In this document: in pieces, positions 36,113-47,515 of the stretch
Position numbering within the stretch: position 1 is the first letter of the stretch
Layout of the letters: every line of letters begins with the position of its first letter
Assembly (NCBI RefSeq): GCF_963678635.1
Contig: NC_087062.1
Location: 6,622,193-6,686,192 of the forward strand
Length of the DNA stretch: 64,000 nucleotides
DNA from: Symsagittifera roscoffensis
Taxonomy: Eukaryota; Xenacoelomorpha; Acoela; Convolutidae
Direction of reading: 5' to 3'
The notes under the pieces: generated by a model
Seen by the model: the letters and a program-made list of their open reading frames with translations, nothing else
What the model was told of the DNA's origin: nothing
Database searches by the model: none
Made by a program: the position numbers and the translations under genes

Positions 36113-38456
36113 TCGATTTCATTTGTAACAAAAAATTTGAAAAAAAATAAAATTTGGACCGTTGAAATTGAACATTATGTGCTAAATTTTCAAATTAAAG
36201 TGGTTTACATTTCTGAGAAATACAATTGGGGGGATTTGCGTCTTAATTGTCGGACAGGGGCAGTACAACAGTCCCGAAAAAATTTAGTTCAACCGTGCCG
36301 AAATTGAAAATTTTGTTCAACAGTGACGAAAATTTGAACCAACCAAAATTTCTAACAACCGTTTCTATTGGCTGAAAGCCTTTTTCACAAAAGCGAAGTC
36401 AATATTAACAGAAAATGTATTAAATCAGTGGAAATTAACCAAAAACAATACAAATTGCGGGTTACAACCGCATTACTACTCAGATAATCATCAAATTAAT
36501 GAGTTCAAAATCATAAAAATTTTTTAGTCTTGAAAACTCATCTGCTTATTATCTAATCGGTCAATATTAACACTAATGGTCTGGATTCATTTTTTTACTT
36601 TGAGGTTTTCTCGATATACTTTGAGATTTTGAATACTCAATTCTGAATGGCTGAAAATAAGCTAAAATTAATTTGAAGCATTCGTTCCCTCAAGCATCAG
36701 GGACGCCACCAAGTCCGGCAATCAAAAACAAAACGGCGATCAGTTACTATCTTAACTGACACTTTAATATTTTGAGCGAGAAAATTTGCAACTAAGACGT
36801 TTTGGCGCCAAAATAATTGTTTAATCTGAGGGCGGCTATTTAAGGCGAAAACTATTTTAAGCGAAAAAAGATTAGCAGAAAAAATTTTGATTGGAAAAGT
36901 GTACATTTTAGCAGCAACTGTATGCGATTACTTACGCAGGTGATATTTTAAAAGAGGCGGTAGGTTCAATTAGAATCGCTCGATCGCTTTTTATTATACT
37001 TCGCACATGTTTATTTATAATTATTTCGCAGAAGAAGTTTAAATCTTAATTTTTGAATAGCATTTATTCTGCCAGAATAATTTAAGGCCTATGGAGCAGT
37101 AATAACATGAAATTAAAAAAATGTAATAATTAAATTTAAATGATAAATTTAAAAAAAAACACTAAAAGTAATAAATTTTGCTTCTTGTAACAAATCAATT
37201 ATGGCAAATAAGTTAACCTCAAAATAAGTTACCCCCTATGGAACGATTTCAAAGACGAACAAGACAGCTCGTCTATCAGGGCAAAGCCTTGAATGTTCCG
37301 ACTGTCACTTAATTCATGTCGAATAATTTTTGTGAAAAGAAAATATTGAAAACCTATACATTTTGAAATATATGAGAGTGTAAAATTTCGAGTCATAAAA
37401 ACATAATACGACCACCAATTAGCTAGCTTCATTTCATTTTGGAACAGTTTTGTTGTGTTGGATAAATTGCCACGCATAAATAATTTTCGTTACTATCTCA
37501 CCATTATTAATAAATTTATCAAAGCGTGCATAATTTGGTCCAGAACATGGGACATTTGCCAATTTTCAAACCCACAGAACTTTACAAAAAAACTTGGAGG
37601 TGAATTATCTTTTTACATTTGAACTCAGGAAGTGAGTTATAGGAAGTGAGTTAAGTGAGTTATCTTTATAGGGGTTGAAAAATTTTTGTTGAAAACTAAA
37701 ATTTCAATCGGAGAATATTGACTGAATAAAAAAAAGAACATCGAGCATAAATATTCCGTTTTCTCCGAAATTCGGAACAATTAAATCTATCACGCGTTAA
37801 TTGTCTCAAATTGGCCCAAATGGAAATCTTTAAATACCGACATTTTTACGAAAAATGATCTCAGGTGAAATATCTTTTCTAATTTAAGCTCAAAACACCG
37901 ATACCTTCTGAATGATATTTAAAAAATTTCCGTCAAAAATGACAAGTTAAAAAGTCGAAATTAGTCTGAAGAGAAAAAAAACCCCCGAGCAAAATTATTC
38001 CGTTATTTTCGTTACCAAAGTTGGAACAATAAATCATCAATATTTCAATACGGATCTTGTAATTAATCCCTCCTATGGTAAATTGTAACGAATAACCCCC
38101 CCCCATAAAGAAAGAAATGAACAGTTAATATATACGAATTTTGTACCTTGTTAACTATCCCCCCCTATTGCAATAAACAAGATCCTTCAATACTACCAAA
38201 AAAAGGCATGGATTATACTTTATTTGGATCAACCGTACAACAATCCCCCCCCCCCAAGTGACCTACCGTACAATGCCCTCCCCAGGCTTGTATTACTTTT
38301 AAAATATAAGTCTGTACAAAATATGCATTTCATACAAAACCACAAATAAGACTGTTTTTAAGCATTTTTATGCGGGATTGCATTTACATGCTCTTAAATA
38401 CCTATATTAACGTTTTAATACAATTTTTCTATCGTTGCGGCAAGTTGTGAACAAAT

Positions 38457-38702
38457 CAGGGGCAGATTTAGGGGGGTGCGGAAGCCCCTCCCCCTCAGAG
38501 ATTCGACCCACTGACGACCCAAAGGGTCCCCCTTTGTACTAATTTGAGATATCCATTTTTGATGATGGACCCAAAAATTTTTCTAAAGGCGCCTTGGGCG
38601 CCAATGTATACTAATTTTGACTGGGAGCGGCGCACAAAATTTCTCCAAAACAGGGACAAAACAGTGCTTTGGGGAGAGCTCGAAAAATCAATTTGGTCGA
38701 CC
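38457..38702 (+). mobile_element. Truncated hAT MITE at duplication junction
   Basis: It begins CAGGGGCAGATTTAGG, preceded by the same GAACAAAT as the intact copy at 41216, so the insertion predates the 2.77-kb duplication. It lacks about 90 bp internally and ends at GGTCGACC, where it joins AAGTTAACATCCTC of the next unit. Confidence 0.8.
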
Positions 38703-38720
38703 AAGTTAACATCCTCAAGT

Positions 38721-41215
38721 TCGGATCAAGTTAACATCCTCCCCCCCCTTCCCAAGTTAAATCTACATAGCGCTGCATGTAAAATGCTTTATTCTGATTG
38801 GCTAAAAATTGGAACTCAGAACCAAGTTAACATCCTGCCCCCTAAACAGATTTAGGGGGAGGGGAGGAGGATGTTAATTTGGTCCTCGATTTCATTTGTA
38901 ACAAAAAATTTGATAAATTATAAAATTTGGACCGTTGAAATCAAATATTATGTGCTAAATTATTAAATTAAAGTGGTTTAAATTTCTGAGAAATACAATT
39001 GGGGGGATTTGCGTCTTAATTGTCGGACAGAGGCAGTTTAACAGTCCCAAAAAAATTAGTTCAACAGTGCCAAAAATGAAAACTTTGTTCAACAGTGACG
39101 AAAATTTGAACCAACCAAAATCGCTAATAAGCGTTTCTATTGTCTAAATGCTTTTTTCACAAAAGCGAAGTCAATATTAACAGAAAATGTATTAAATCAG
39201 TGGAAATTAACCAAAAATAATACAAATTGCGGGTTACAACCGCATTACTACTCAGATAATCATCAAATTAATGAGTTCAAAATCATAAAAAATGTTTAGT
39301 CTTGAAAACTCATCTGCTTATTATCTAATCGGTCAATATTAACACTAATGGTCTGGGTTCATTTTTTTACTTTGAGGTTTTCTCGATATACTTTGAGATT
39401 TTGAATACTCAATTCTGAATGGCTGAAAATAAGCTAAAATTAATTTGAAGCATTCGTTCCCTCAAGCATCAGGGACGCCACCAAGTCCGGCAATCAAAAA
39501 CAAAACGGCGATCAATTACTATCTTAACTGACACTTTAATATTTTGAGCGAGAAAATTTGCAACTAAGACGTATTGGCGCCAAAATAATTGTTTAATCTG
39601 AGGGCGGCTATTTAAGGCGAAAAATATATAAAGCGAAAAAAGATTAGCAGAAAAAATTTTGATTGGAAAAGTGTACATTTTAGCAGCAACTGTATGCGAT
39701 TACTTACGCAGGTGATATTTTAAAAGAGGCGGTAGGTTCAATTAGAATCGCTCGATCGCTTTTTATTATACTTCGCACATGTTTATTTATAATTATTTCG
39801 CAGAAGAAGTTTAAATCTTAATTTTTGAATAGCATTTATTCTGCCAGAATAATTTAAGGCCTATGGAGCAGTAAAAACAGGAAATTAAAAAAATGTAATA
39901 ATTAAATTTAAATGATAAATTTAAAAAAAACACTAAAAGTAATAAATTTTGCTTCTTGTAACAAATCAATTATGGCAAATAAGTTACCCTCAAAATAAGT
40001 TACCCCCTATGGAACAATTTCAAAGACGAACAAGACAGCTCGTCTATCAGGGCAAAGCCTTGAATGTTCCGACTGTCACTTAATTCATGTTGAATAATTT
40101 TTGTGAAAAGAAAATATTGAAAACCTATACGTTTTGAAATATATGAAAGTGTAAAATTTCGAGTCATAAAAACATAATACGACCACCAATTAGCTAGCTT
40201 CATTTCATTTTGGAATAGTTTTGTTGTGTTGGATAAATTGCCACGCATAAATAATTTTTGTTACTATCTCACCATTATTAATAAAGTTATCAAAGCGCGC
40301 ATAATTTGGTCCAGAACATGGGACATTTGCCAATTTTCAAACCCACAGAACTTTACAAAAAAACATGGAGGTGAATTATCTTTTTACATTTGAACTAAGG
40401 AAGTGAATGTCTTCATAGTGGTTTTAAAAATTTTTGTTGAAAATTAATATTTCAATTGGAGAAAATTGACTGAATAAAAAAAAGAACATCGAGCATAAAT
40501 ATTCCGTTTTCTCCGAAATTCGGAACAATTAAATCTATCACGCGTTAATTGTCTCAAATTGGCCCAAATGGAAATCTTTAAACACCGACATTTTTTTAAC
40601 GAAAAATGATCTCAGGTGAAATATCTTTTCTAATTTAAGCTCAAAAGACCAATACCTTCTGAATGATATTTAAAAAATTTCCGTCAAAAATGACAAGTTA
40701 AAAAGTCGAAATTAGTCTGAAGAGAAAAAAAACCCCCGAGCAAAATTATTCCGTTATTTTCGTTACCAAAGTTGGAACAATAAATCATCAATATTTCAAT
40801 ACGGATCTTGTAATTAATCCCCCCTATGGTAAATTGAACGAATAACCCCCCCCCCCCATAAAGAAAGAAATGAACAGTTAATATATACGAATTTTGTACC
40901 TTGTTAACTATCCCCCCCCCCTATTGCAATAAACAAGATCCTTCAATACTACCAAAGAAAAGCATGTATTATACTTTAATTGGATCAACCGTACAATCCC
41001 CCCCCCCTCCCCAAGTGACCTACCGTACAATGCCCTCCCCAGGCATGTATTACTTTTAAAATATAAGTCTGTACAAAATATGCATTTCATACAAAACCAC
41101 AAATAAGACTGTTTTTAAGCATTTTTATGCGGGATTGCATTTACATGCTCTTAAATACCTATATTAACGTTTTAATACAATTTTTTTTTATTAATGCGGC
41201 AAGTTGTGAACAAAT
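38721..41215. repeat. 2.77-kb tandem duplication, unit 2
   Basis: Second copy of 35958-38456. Differences are mainly homopolymer length and small indels; for example, the GAAGTGAGTT repetition near 37630 is shorter here. The unit continues into the complete MITE at 41216. Confidence 0.85.
38723..38885. mobile_element. MITE copy inside duplication unit 2
   Basis: Duplicate of the element at 35958-36112. The right flank TCGATTTC is kept, but the left flank is replaced by the duplication junction (CATCCTCAAGTTC), so the TSD is lost on that side. Confidence 0.7.
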
Positions 41216-41625
41216 CAGGGGCGGATTTAGGGGGGGGGGAAGCTCCTCCCCCTCAGGGATTCGACCCACTGCCGACCCAAAGGGTCCCCCTTCGTACTAT
41301 TTTGAGATATCCATTTTTGATGATGGACCCTAAAATGTTTCTAAAGGCGCCTTGGGCGCCAATGTATACTAATTTTGAGGGGGGAGCGCGCGCCGAAAAA
41401 ACGCAATTTTTTGGTCAAAAATTTTCCAAAAAGTGCTTAAAAACGCCGTTTTTGGCCTGTTTTTTCAAAATTTTGCCTGCGGCGCAGAAAATTTCTCCAA
41501 AATAGGGACAAAACAGTGCTTTGGGGAGAGCTCGAAAAATCAATTTGGTCGACCTAAAAAAAAGTCGACAAAATTTTCGAAAATTTTTCAAAAATCGAAT
41601 CGAGAAAATCCTAGATCCGCCCCTG
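41216..41625 (+). mobile_element. Complete 410-bp hAT MITE with perfect TSD
   Basis: Bounded by identical 8-mers GAACAAAT (41208-41215 and 41626-41633). The left terminus is CAGGGGCGGATTTAGG, the right terminus (inverted) CAGGGGCGGATCTAGGATTTTC. A subterminal hairpin AAAGGCGCCTTGGGCGCC lies at about 41342, and a long G run directly follows the left TIR. There is no coding capacity. The 8-bp TSD and CAGGGG-type ends fit the hAT superfamily. The termini and hairpin resemble those of the autonomous-looking element at 51396-54458 (TIR CAGGCGCGATTTTAGG). Confidence 0.9.
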
Positions 41626-41633
41626 GAACAAAT

Positions 41634-42159
41634 CTAGACTATACTCGAAGTTAGCTTGTGAAAAATCCATTTTTTCTCCCCCCTAAATTGATTTGGCGGG
41701 TGGGGAACTTTTCGGTTGATCCCTTTAATTGAGTAATCTGTAATTTCATCAAAATTTTGTTTTTGAATTGAAGAAAAATTCTCAATCAAATTACTATTTT
41801 ATGCATAATTGAATATATATATTTTTTTGATAATATTGATGTTTTGACCGATTAGCATATAAAGTTAATATTTTTCTGTTTCTCTGCTCTGGGACCCTTT
41901 TCTGCTCTTTGACAATTCTGCTTCTCGCTCCGCATATATCGGACTCAAAATTTATGTGACTTTTTTTCTGTTATGTTAAGCGTAATTGTTTTTGTAATAA
42001 ACGCATAATTACTGAAATTTTTCTCAGGGCAGAAAAAAAAGAATTTTTTGGGGCAGCTGAAAATGCTTTATATAGCTGCTGAATTCGTTGGGGCCGGGCC
42101 TGCTTCGGATCTTTTCAACTATTTTACCCCTTTGGTACCTAGTTACGAATTGCCACCCC
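41634..42159. other. AT-rich spacer, no gene seen
   Basis: No exon or recognised repeat. A pyrimidine-rich TCTGCTCTGGGACCC region at about 41885 has no further support. Confidence 0.4.
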
Positions 42160-43615
42160 TGTGAAATAGTGGGTGCGAGACATCAAGCCGACGGGATTTC
42201 CAAGCGGAATCGTAAAATTAAGGATTTCAAGCCGAACATTTTGTCAAAAAGTCAAAAAATATGATTAATATGAAAGCTTTTATGAAGAATTTCTCAAATT
42301 CATGAGCTTTCTTTACAAGTTATTGTTTTTTTAAAAATAATTTTTAAGCCTCTAATTGATCTTTAGAAATACTAAGATTTAAAACATTGTTGCCCTGCTT
42401 CAGTGTTGAAAGTTTTTCAGTTTTTATCTTCTCAGCTTTAGCTGCATTTTGTTATTATCACGTGATTTCGTGTTCAATGCAAAACAAATTCAGTTGTGCT
42501 CTAAACATTTCATTGTTTCAACTGCACGCATAAAGTCTACATGTGTGAATTTGCATACACAATAATTAGCAAAAATTACTTTCACAAAGCATGAAAATTT
42601 TCACTAAACGTCAAATTTATCGTTCGTTTATTTTTAACATTTCTCGAAGTTTATTTAGTTTATGATCGATCAGAAAAAGTTCAGTTCAGGGAGCTAGTTC
42701 TTGCTTGAACTTTCTTGAATCATAAAAAAACTAGTAAAAAAACGCTGCGTGCTGTCTTCTTTGATAGCTAATTACAAACCTGATTGCATTACAAGTATGC
42801 CATAATCAAACGACGCGCCAAATTTAGACGCGATTGTTCCGCATTAATTAACTTTCAATTTTTCGTTGTTTTACAGAAAAGTATTTAAAATACAAGTGCT
42901 GTCCCGTCGATTTTTCGAATTACTGAACCGTGAACCTTAACTAATCACGCCGAAGCGATCATTTATATTTTGTACACTTAGCTACTTGGTTTTATACTTT
43001 TTGCATATTATTCTACTTAATTTCTTTCCTCGCCGATTTTAAAATTGCGATAAAAATTATTTGATCTACAACTACAAATCAAACTTGCCAGCAAACCAGC
43101 AAACGTGTAAGTTTTATAGAGTTAAATTTTACGTAACTTTTTTTTCAAATTCGAGTATATTTCTAGGATCTACTTAACTATCTCCCATTTTTGGGACCTA
43201 TGGATGCGCAACCTCTGTGGAAAAAAAAACTTTACCTTTGTTGATTTTTGAAACTTCAAAAAAACCGCTAAATATTTTTCTTTTCATCTTAGGGAGTTAT
43301 TTGAGTTAAAAAAAGTGGGTGCCGGACATCAAGCCGGCGGGACTTCAAGCCGAATCGTAAAATTAGGGACTTCAAGCCGAATAGTTCTTTATAAACTCGT
43401 GAAGTATGATTAATTTGAAAACTTTTTTGAAGAATTTCTGAATTTCATGATTCGCCCAATCGTTTTCGCCCAATCGGTCCTTCGCGCATGAGAATAGACC
43501 CCCTATGGATGCGCACCTCTGTGGAAAAAAACCTTTACCTTTGTTGATTTTTGAAACTTCAAAAAAATGCACTTTTTTCTTCTACTTAGGCAATTATTTG
43601 AGTAAAAAAATTGTC
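42160..43615. repeat. Dispersed repeat with CATCAAGCC motif; local duplications
   Basis: GTGGGTGCGAGACATCAAGC and GGATTTCAAGCCGAA at about 42167-42235 recur at 43314-43382 (GTGCCGGACATCAAGCCGGC). A second pair, CCTATGGATGCGC..CCTCTGTGG with the following 100 bp, occurs at about 43197 and 43501 (about 305 bp apart). The stretch from 42300 to 43140 between them shows no gene. Confidence 0.6.
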
Positions 43616-43717
43616 GTTTCAAGCATAAAAATTGATTACAATGTTTGTTATTATTTCGATTTTTTGTTCACTCTTTTTTTTTCGACTAATTAAGACTAAC
43701 TTTTGGTTTCCGTTCAG

Positions 43718-43816
43718 CAATTCGACCTCGCAGCCGAATGATCCCGCAGCCGATAAAGTTGTGAATGTCGCAATTTTATCGACTGCAATTGCGCAAGGGG
43801 GCTTATTCGTTAGAAG
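43718..43816 (+). CDS. Candidate internal exon, unidentified
   Basis: A pyrimidine-rich acceptor TTTGGTTTCCGTTCAG precedes and AGAAG|GTACCA follows. The 99 nt are open in one phase (one leading base, 32 codons, two trailing) and read about NSTSQPNDPAADKVVNVAIL and then STAIAQGGLFVR. The segment is GC-richer than its flanks. No domain or partner exon was recognised, so this is tentative; it could equally be a fragment of a transposon gene. Confidence 0.3.
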
Positions 43817-44212
43817 GTACCATAGGGGGGAGATAGTTCATTTGATTTACAAATTTTCCTTTCTTTGGAATCTGGATACTAGAATACAATCAGAAAGTGC
43901 AAACCCACAGAATCGCATTCCCGTATAGCCGAAAAAACTGACAATTTCATGCTATGGGAATTAGGAACAAAACAGCATGACTAAATTAGCAAATTCGGAA
44001 GCTTTTTACATATTCCGCCCTAAATCGATATTTCATATTCTTAAAATGAAATTATTGTGCTCGAATTGGATGATGGCTGAAAATAGCCAATCAGATAATA
44101 ATATATCAATTCGAAATTAAAAAAAACTTTTAGCAGACCCATATAAATCAGGCGAATTGCTCGAAAGTATAGATTGTTCTTGTAAAATATTCGAATTACT
44201 CTCAGCTGATCA

Positions 44213-44295
44213 AGTTAACATCCTCCCCCCCCCCCCCCCCAAAAAAAACCCAAATACCACGTAAAATGTTCGATGATTCTGATTGGCTGAAAAAC
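44213..44295 (+). mobile_element. Truncated C-run MITE
   Basis: GATCAAGTTAACATCCTCCC followed by a long C run, then ACGTAAAATG and ATTCTGATTGGCTGAAAAAC as in the 35958 element. The right end is missing. Confidence 0.6.
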
Positions 44296-44539
44296 AGAAA
44301 ATAGTTTCAAGAGAAAAAAAAATATTTTGACCACCCTCACATTCACCCAAATAGGCACGCCATTTCAGCCTTGTTGGCAATCGTCTAAATAAAAAATTAG
44401 CGAACTAATTGTACTTAACTACCATAATTACTTTCATTGTTACGACTTTCGAAGAAAACCGAATGTTTATGCTCGGTTTGATTTTTTTTATTCAATCAGT
44501 TTTTCGCCGATCGAAATAATAAGTTCGACAAAATTTTTT

Positions 44540-44908
44540 GGTTGGGTAAGACAGTGCCGAAGTAAGAGAGTGCCGAAAACAAAAATTTGTTAAAGAGTGC
44601 CGAAAATTTGTTAAAGAGTGCAGAAACTGACTTATTTGTCGTGAACTAATTGAGAAAAGAAAAGAAAGTTTTGTTTGCTCATCGATTTTGGCGCCAAAAT
44701 TGAGTCTGAACAAGTTTATTTGTCGTGAACTAATTGAGAAAATAAAAGAAAGTTTTGTTTGCTCATCGATTTTGGCGCCAAAATTGAGTCTGAACAAGTT
44801 TCAAGTGTCATTATTAATTTTCCCGCCAAAAGCTAGCCTCTTAAATTGCGTTCCAATATTTCCCGCCTTTTTCGGCACTCTCTAACTTCGGCACTGTCTA
44901 ACGCCCCC
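44540..44908. mobile_element. 369-bp MITE with AGACAGTGCCGAAG ends
   Basis: The left segment TAAGACAGTGCCGAAGTAAG plus AGAGTGCCGAAAA is inverted at the right end (TTAGACAGTGCCGAAGTTAG plus AGAGTGCCGAAAA): a TIR of about 30 bp. Flanking AATTTTTT occurs at 44532-44539 and 44909-44916, a possible 8-bp TSD, though it is low complexity. The interior carries an 84-bp direct duplication (44632-44715 and 44716-44799) with a TTTGGCGCCAAAA palindrome in each copy. There is no coding signal. Confidence 0.7.
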
Positions 44909-44940
44909 AATTTTTTATGCCCGACTTCTTGAGTTCAAAT

Positions 44941-45836
44941 GTAACAAGACTGCTCGTATCAGGGTGAAGCCTTGAATGTTCCGACTGACTTTTAAGGTCT
45001 ATGGAGGAGCAGTGATAACATTGATAGCAGCGAAATTAAATGTAATAAATTAAAACGATTTTTTTTAAATTTGAGATTTTTTGGGAAATCATCCCTCACA
45101 CGCCATATAAAAGAAAAAGTTATAGATTTCGCTCCTTATAACAAATCAGTTATGGCGAGTAATCTTCCTTCAACCAATTTGGATTGATTTCTAAGATGGA
45201 TTAAATTTCCGCCTTAGCGTTAATAGCGCGAAATATATCGCGCGTTAATTGTCCCAAATTGGCCAAAATGGCAACATTTAAACCCCCATAACTGTACGAA
45301 AAATGATCGCAGGTGAAATATCTTTTCAAATTTAAGCTTAAGCTCAGGACAACCATAGCTTTTGAATGATTTAAAAAAATTCCGTCAAAAATGGCTTGTT
45401 AAAAAGTCGAAATTTGTCTGAAGAAAAAAAACCCACCCGAGCACAAATATTCCGTTACTTTTGTTACGAAAGTGGGACCGAAAAGATATTTTACCTCCGA
45501 TTATATTTTGTAAAGTTCCGGAGTTTAAAAATTGCCAAATTGGCTATGTTCTGGACTAAATTATGCGCGCTTTGAAGAATTTATTCATATTGCTGAGAGC
45601 ATAACGCGAATACTTTATGCGTGGCGAGTTATACCGCACAACAAAATTGTTCCAAATTGATATCTGGCTAGCTAATCAGATTGGTCGTATTTATTTCGTA
45701 CGACTCAAAATTTCACACTTAGATATTGTCCAAAATTATACGTTATCAATTTTTTCCTCAAAAAATATTCGATATGAATTAAGGGACAGTCGGAACATTC
45801 AGGGCTTTGCCCTAATATACGAGCAGTCTTGTTACG
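44941..45836. mobile_element. 0.9-kb inverted-terminal-repeat element
   Basis: The left end GTAACAAGACTGCTCGTATC (continuing AGGGTGAAGCCTTGAATGTT) is matched inverted at the right end: about 48 bp with a few mismatches. The interior contains GCGCGAAATATATCGCGCG and no durable open frame. Related pieces: 37254-38060, 40025-40800, 59497-60040, and fragments at 32466, 34775, 49985 and 63885. I could not define a TSD. Confidence 0.7.
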
Positions 45837-45839
45837 ACT

Positions 45840-46413
45840 AGTGCTTTGTTCTTCGCTTTAATAATTTGACTTCACAAATTACAAAATTTGGGCGGAATAA
45901 GTAAAAAGAGTAAAAGACCCCAAATTGGTTTCAAAATTGCAATTACTTTATCCGAGAAATTGAAGCACCGCTTTATTATAATCAAAACTATAAAGTAATC
46001 AATAAGCGGGCCATGTACTTTGCCAGACCAATTTATACTAAGCCGACTTTCACCAGACAGACGTTTTATCAGACCAGAAGTTTAACTTATCAGAGCTCTT
46101 TTTTTATTCGAATAAATAAGAACGCAAAACACAGTAATTTTTTTTCGAAATATTACAACACAAACAAACCCGCACCAATTTTGCTTGGATAAAATAGATT
46201 ATGTTGAAAACATCTTGCCCAAAATTTGGTCATTATAACCACTTTTGTTTAAACAATTTAGGCAACATTGGCTATTATAATAGCTAGAAAATTTATTATC
46301 TCCACAACGATTATATTGCACTATATTTCCATCAAAACCTTTTTATCCATATAATGTCAAGATAATCTATTTTATTTGCCATATCAATTTAATTTCGCCG
46401 CCTAAAGAATATT
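45840..46413. other. AT-rich spacer, no gene seen
   Basis: No exon. AAAATAGATTAT near 46192 and ATAATCTATTTTAT near 46361 form a small inverted pair. Confidence 0.4.
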
Positions 46414-46585
46414 ATCCTCCCCAATCCATTTAGGGGGGAGGATGTTAACTTGGTCTGAGTTCGAATTTTCAGCCAATCAGAATAGAGAATTTTACATGCA
46501 GCGCTAAGCAGATTTGAATTAAAATGAACGCTGGGTTGGAGGATCTTAATTTGGTCTATTTGGGGAGGGGGGATTTTAACTTGAT
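46414..46585 (-). mobile_element. C-run MITE copy, inverted and diverged
   Basis: It contains, on the minus strand, AGCGCTGCATGTAAAATTC and TTCTGATTGGCTGAAAATTC, with GAGGATGTTAACTTGGTC and GAGGATCTTAATTTGGTC internally and a GGGGAGGGGGGATTTTAAC end. It is clearly the 35958 family in opposite orientation. The termini are decayed. Confidence 0.6.
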
Positions 46586-47099
46586 GCTTTTTGTCATATA
46601 ATTGCAACAAAATCAATTCTCCAGAAAATCTATTTAAACACATGTCACACTTTAAGCATAAATGTTTAGTTTTAATTTTTTTAGTTTAAAATTGAAAACC
46701 AGAGCAACCAACATGGATCACTGCGACCTCAAAATAACTAAAAATTATCTGTATTAGTTATTAATTTTTTTGCTAGAATTTTTAAAAAGTTTTTGATAAT
46801 TTTCAGTTCCGAAACATTCTAAGGCAAAAAATTTAGGCTTAAAAAAACAATTACTTAAAAACCACAAACAACAAAAATAGTGCATCAGTAAAAACGTCAA
46901 TTTTGGCTGGCTAGAGTTTTTTTAAAGTTCCTGATTAGTTTGAGAAACCATCTAAGGCAATAAAGAGAGACATAAACGTGCAATTTAGTTTTAAAAAAAA
47001 TAAGCAAAAAAATGGAGCATTTCGACGATGAATTCATTAAAAATTGTTAGTAGAAAATTCAGCTTTAGTTCCAAAACAATCTAAGGCAATAAATTGAAG
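46586..47099. repeat. AT-rich region with spaced TCTAAGGCAA repeats
   Basis: Related segments TTCCGAAACATTCTAAGGCA (about 46806), GAAACCATCTAAGGCAATAA (about 46943) and TTCCAAAACAATCTAAGGCA (about 47069), spaced roughly 130 bp, suggest a decayed tandem repeat. No gene is seen. Confidence 0.4.
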
Positions 47100-47515
47100 A
47101 ATGGATAATCTATCGTTTTTTCTTTTGATAAGCCCAATAAAATATATCTTTTTTGTACAACATAATGACATAAAATCTATTGTCCCCATAAATTTGCAAT
47201 ACAAAGATGACGCATTGTTTACATGATTTTCTATTTTAAAACCAAAATAAAAATCATTGCTTTTATAAAATGCGCTAATAAACTGAAAATCAAGATTGAT
47301 AAAAAAAGTTAGTGCATAAATTGAATTCACTAGTGTTAAGATTCTATAAAAGCAATGTTTTTTATTTTGCTTTTGAAGTAGAAAATAATGATTAGACCTA
47401 GTCAATTTTGTATTGAAAATTTATGATGAAAATAGATTTTTTATTGTCATTATGTGGTACAAAAAATACATTTTATTGGGCTTATATGAAGAAAAAACGA
47501 TGGATTATGTTGCAG
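47100..47515. repeat. Large imperfect palindrome, arms about 185 bp
   Basis: AAGCCCAATAAAATATATC (about 47130) and GTACAACATAATGACAT reappear inverted near 47425-47490. The match continues through CAATACAAAGATGAC, AACCAAAATAAAAATCATTG and CTTTTATA toward a centre near 47309. The arms are imperfect (roughly 80-85 percent by eye) around a short spacer. It could be a foldback transposon or two element halves inserted tail to tail. Confidence 0.7.

Larger units (their letters stand above)
35958..38702. repeat. 2.77-kb tandem duplication, unit 1
   Basis: The sequence repeats at 38721 onward with an offset of about 2,765-2,772 bp and high identity. It contains the MITE at 35958-36112, a foldback-family segment from about 37254 (CAAGACAGCTCGTCTATCAG), C-run segments at 38100-38280, and a truncated hAT MITE from 38457. 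No protein-coding gene is seen: short open frames shared by both units simply reflect the duplication. Confidence 0.85.

Noticed and set aside
36697-40248. Pairs of 69- and 82-codon minus-strand frames seen twice
   Set aside because: They are duplicated only because of the 2.77-kb tandem duplication. The sequence is repeat-derived and has no domain.
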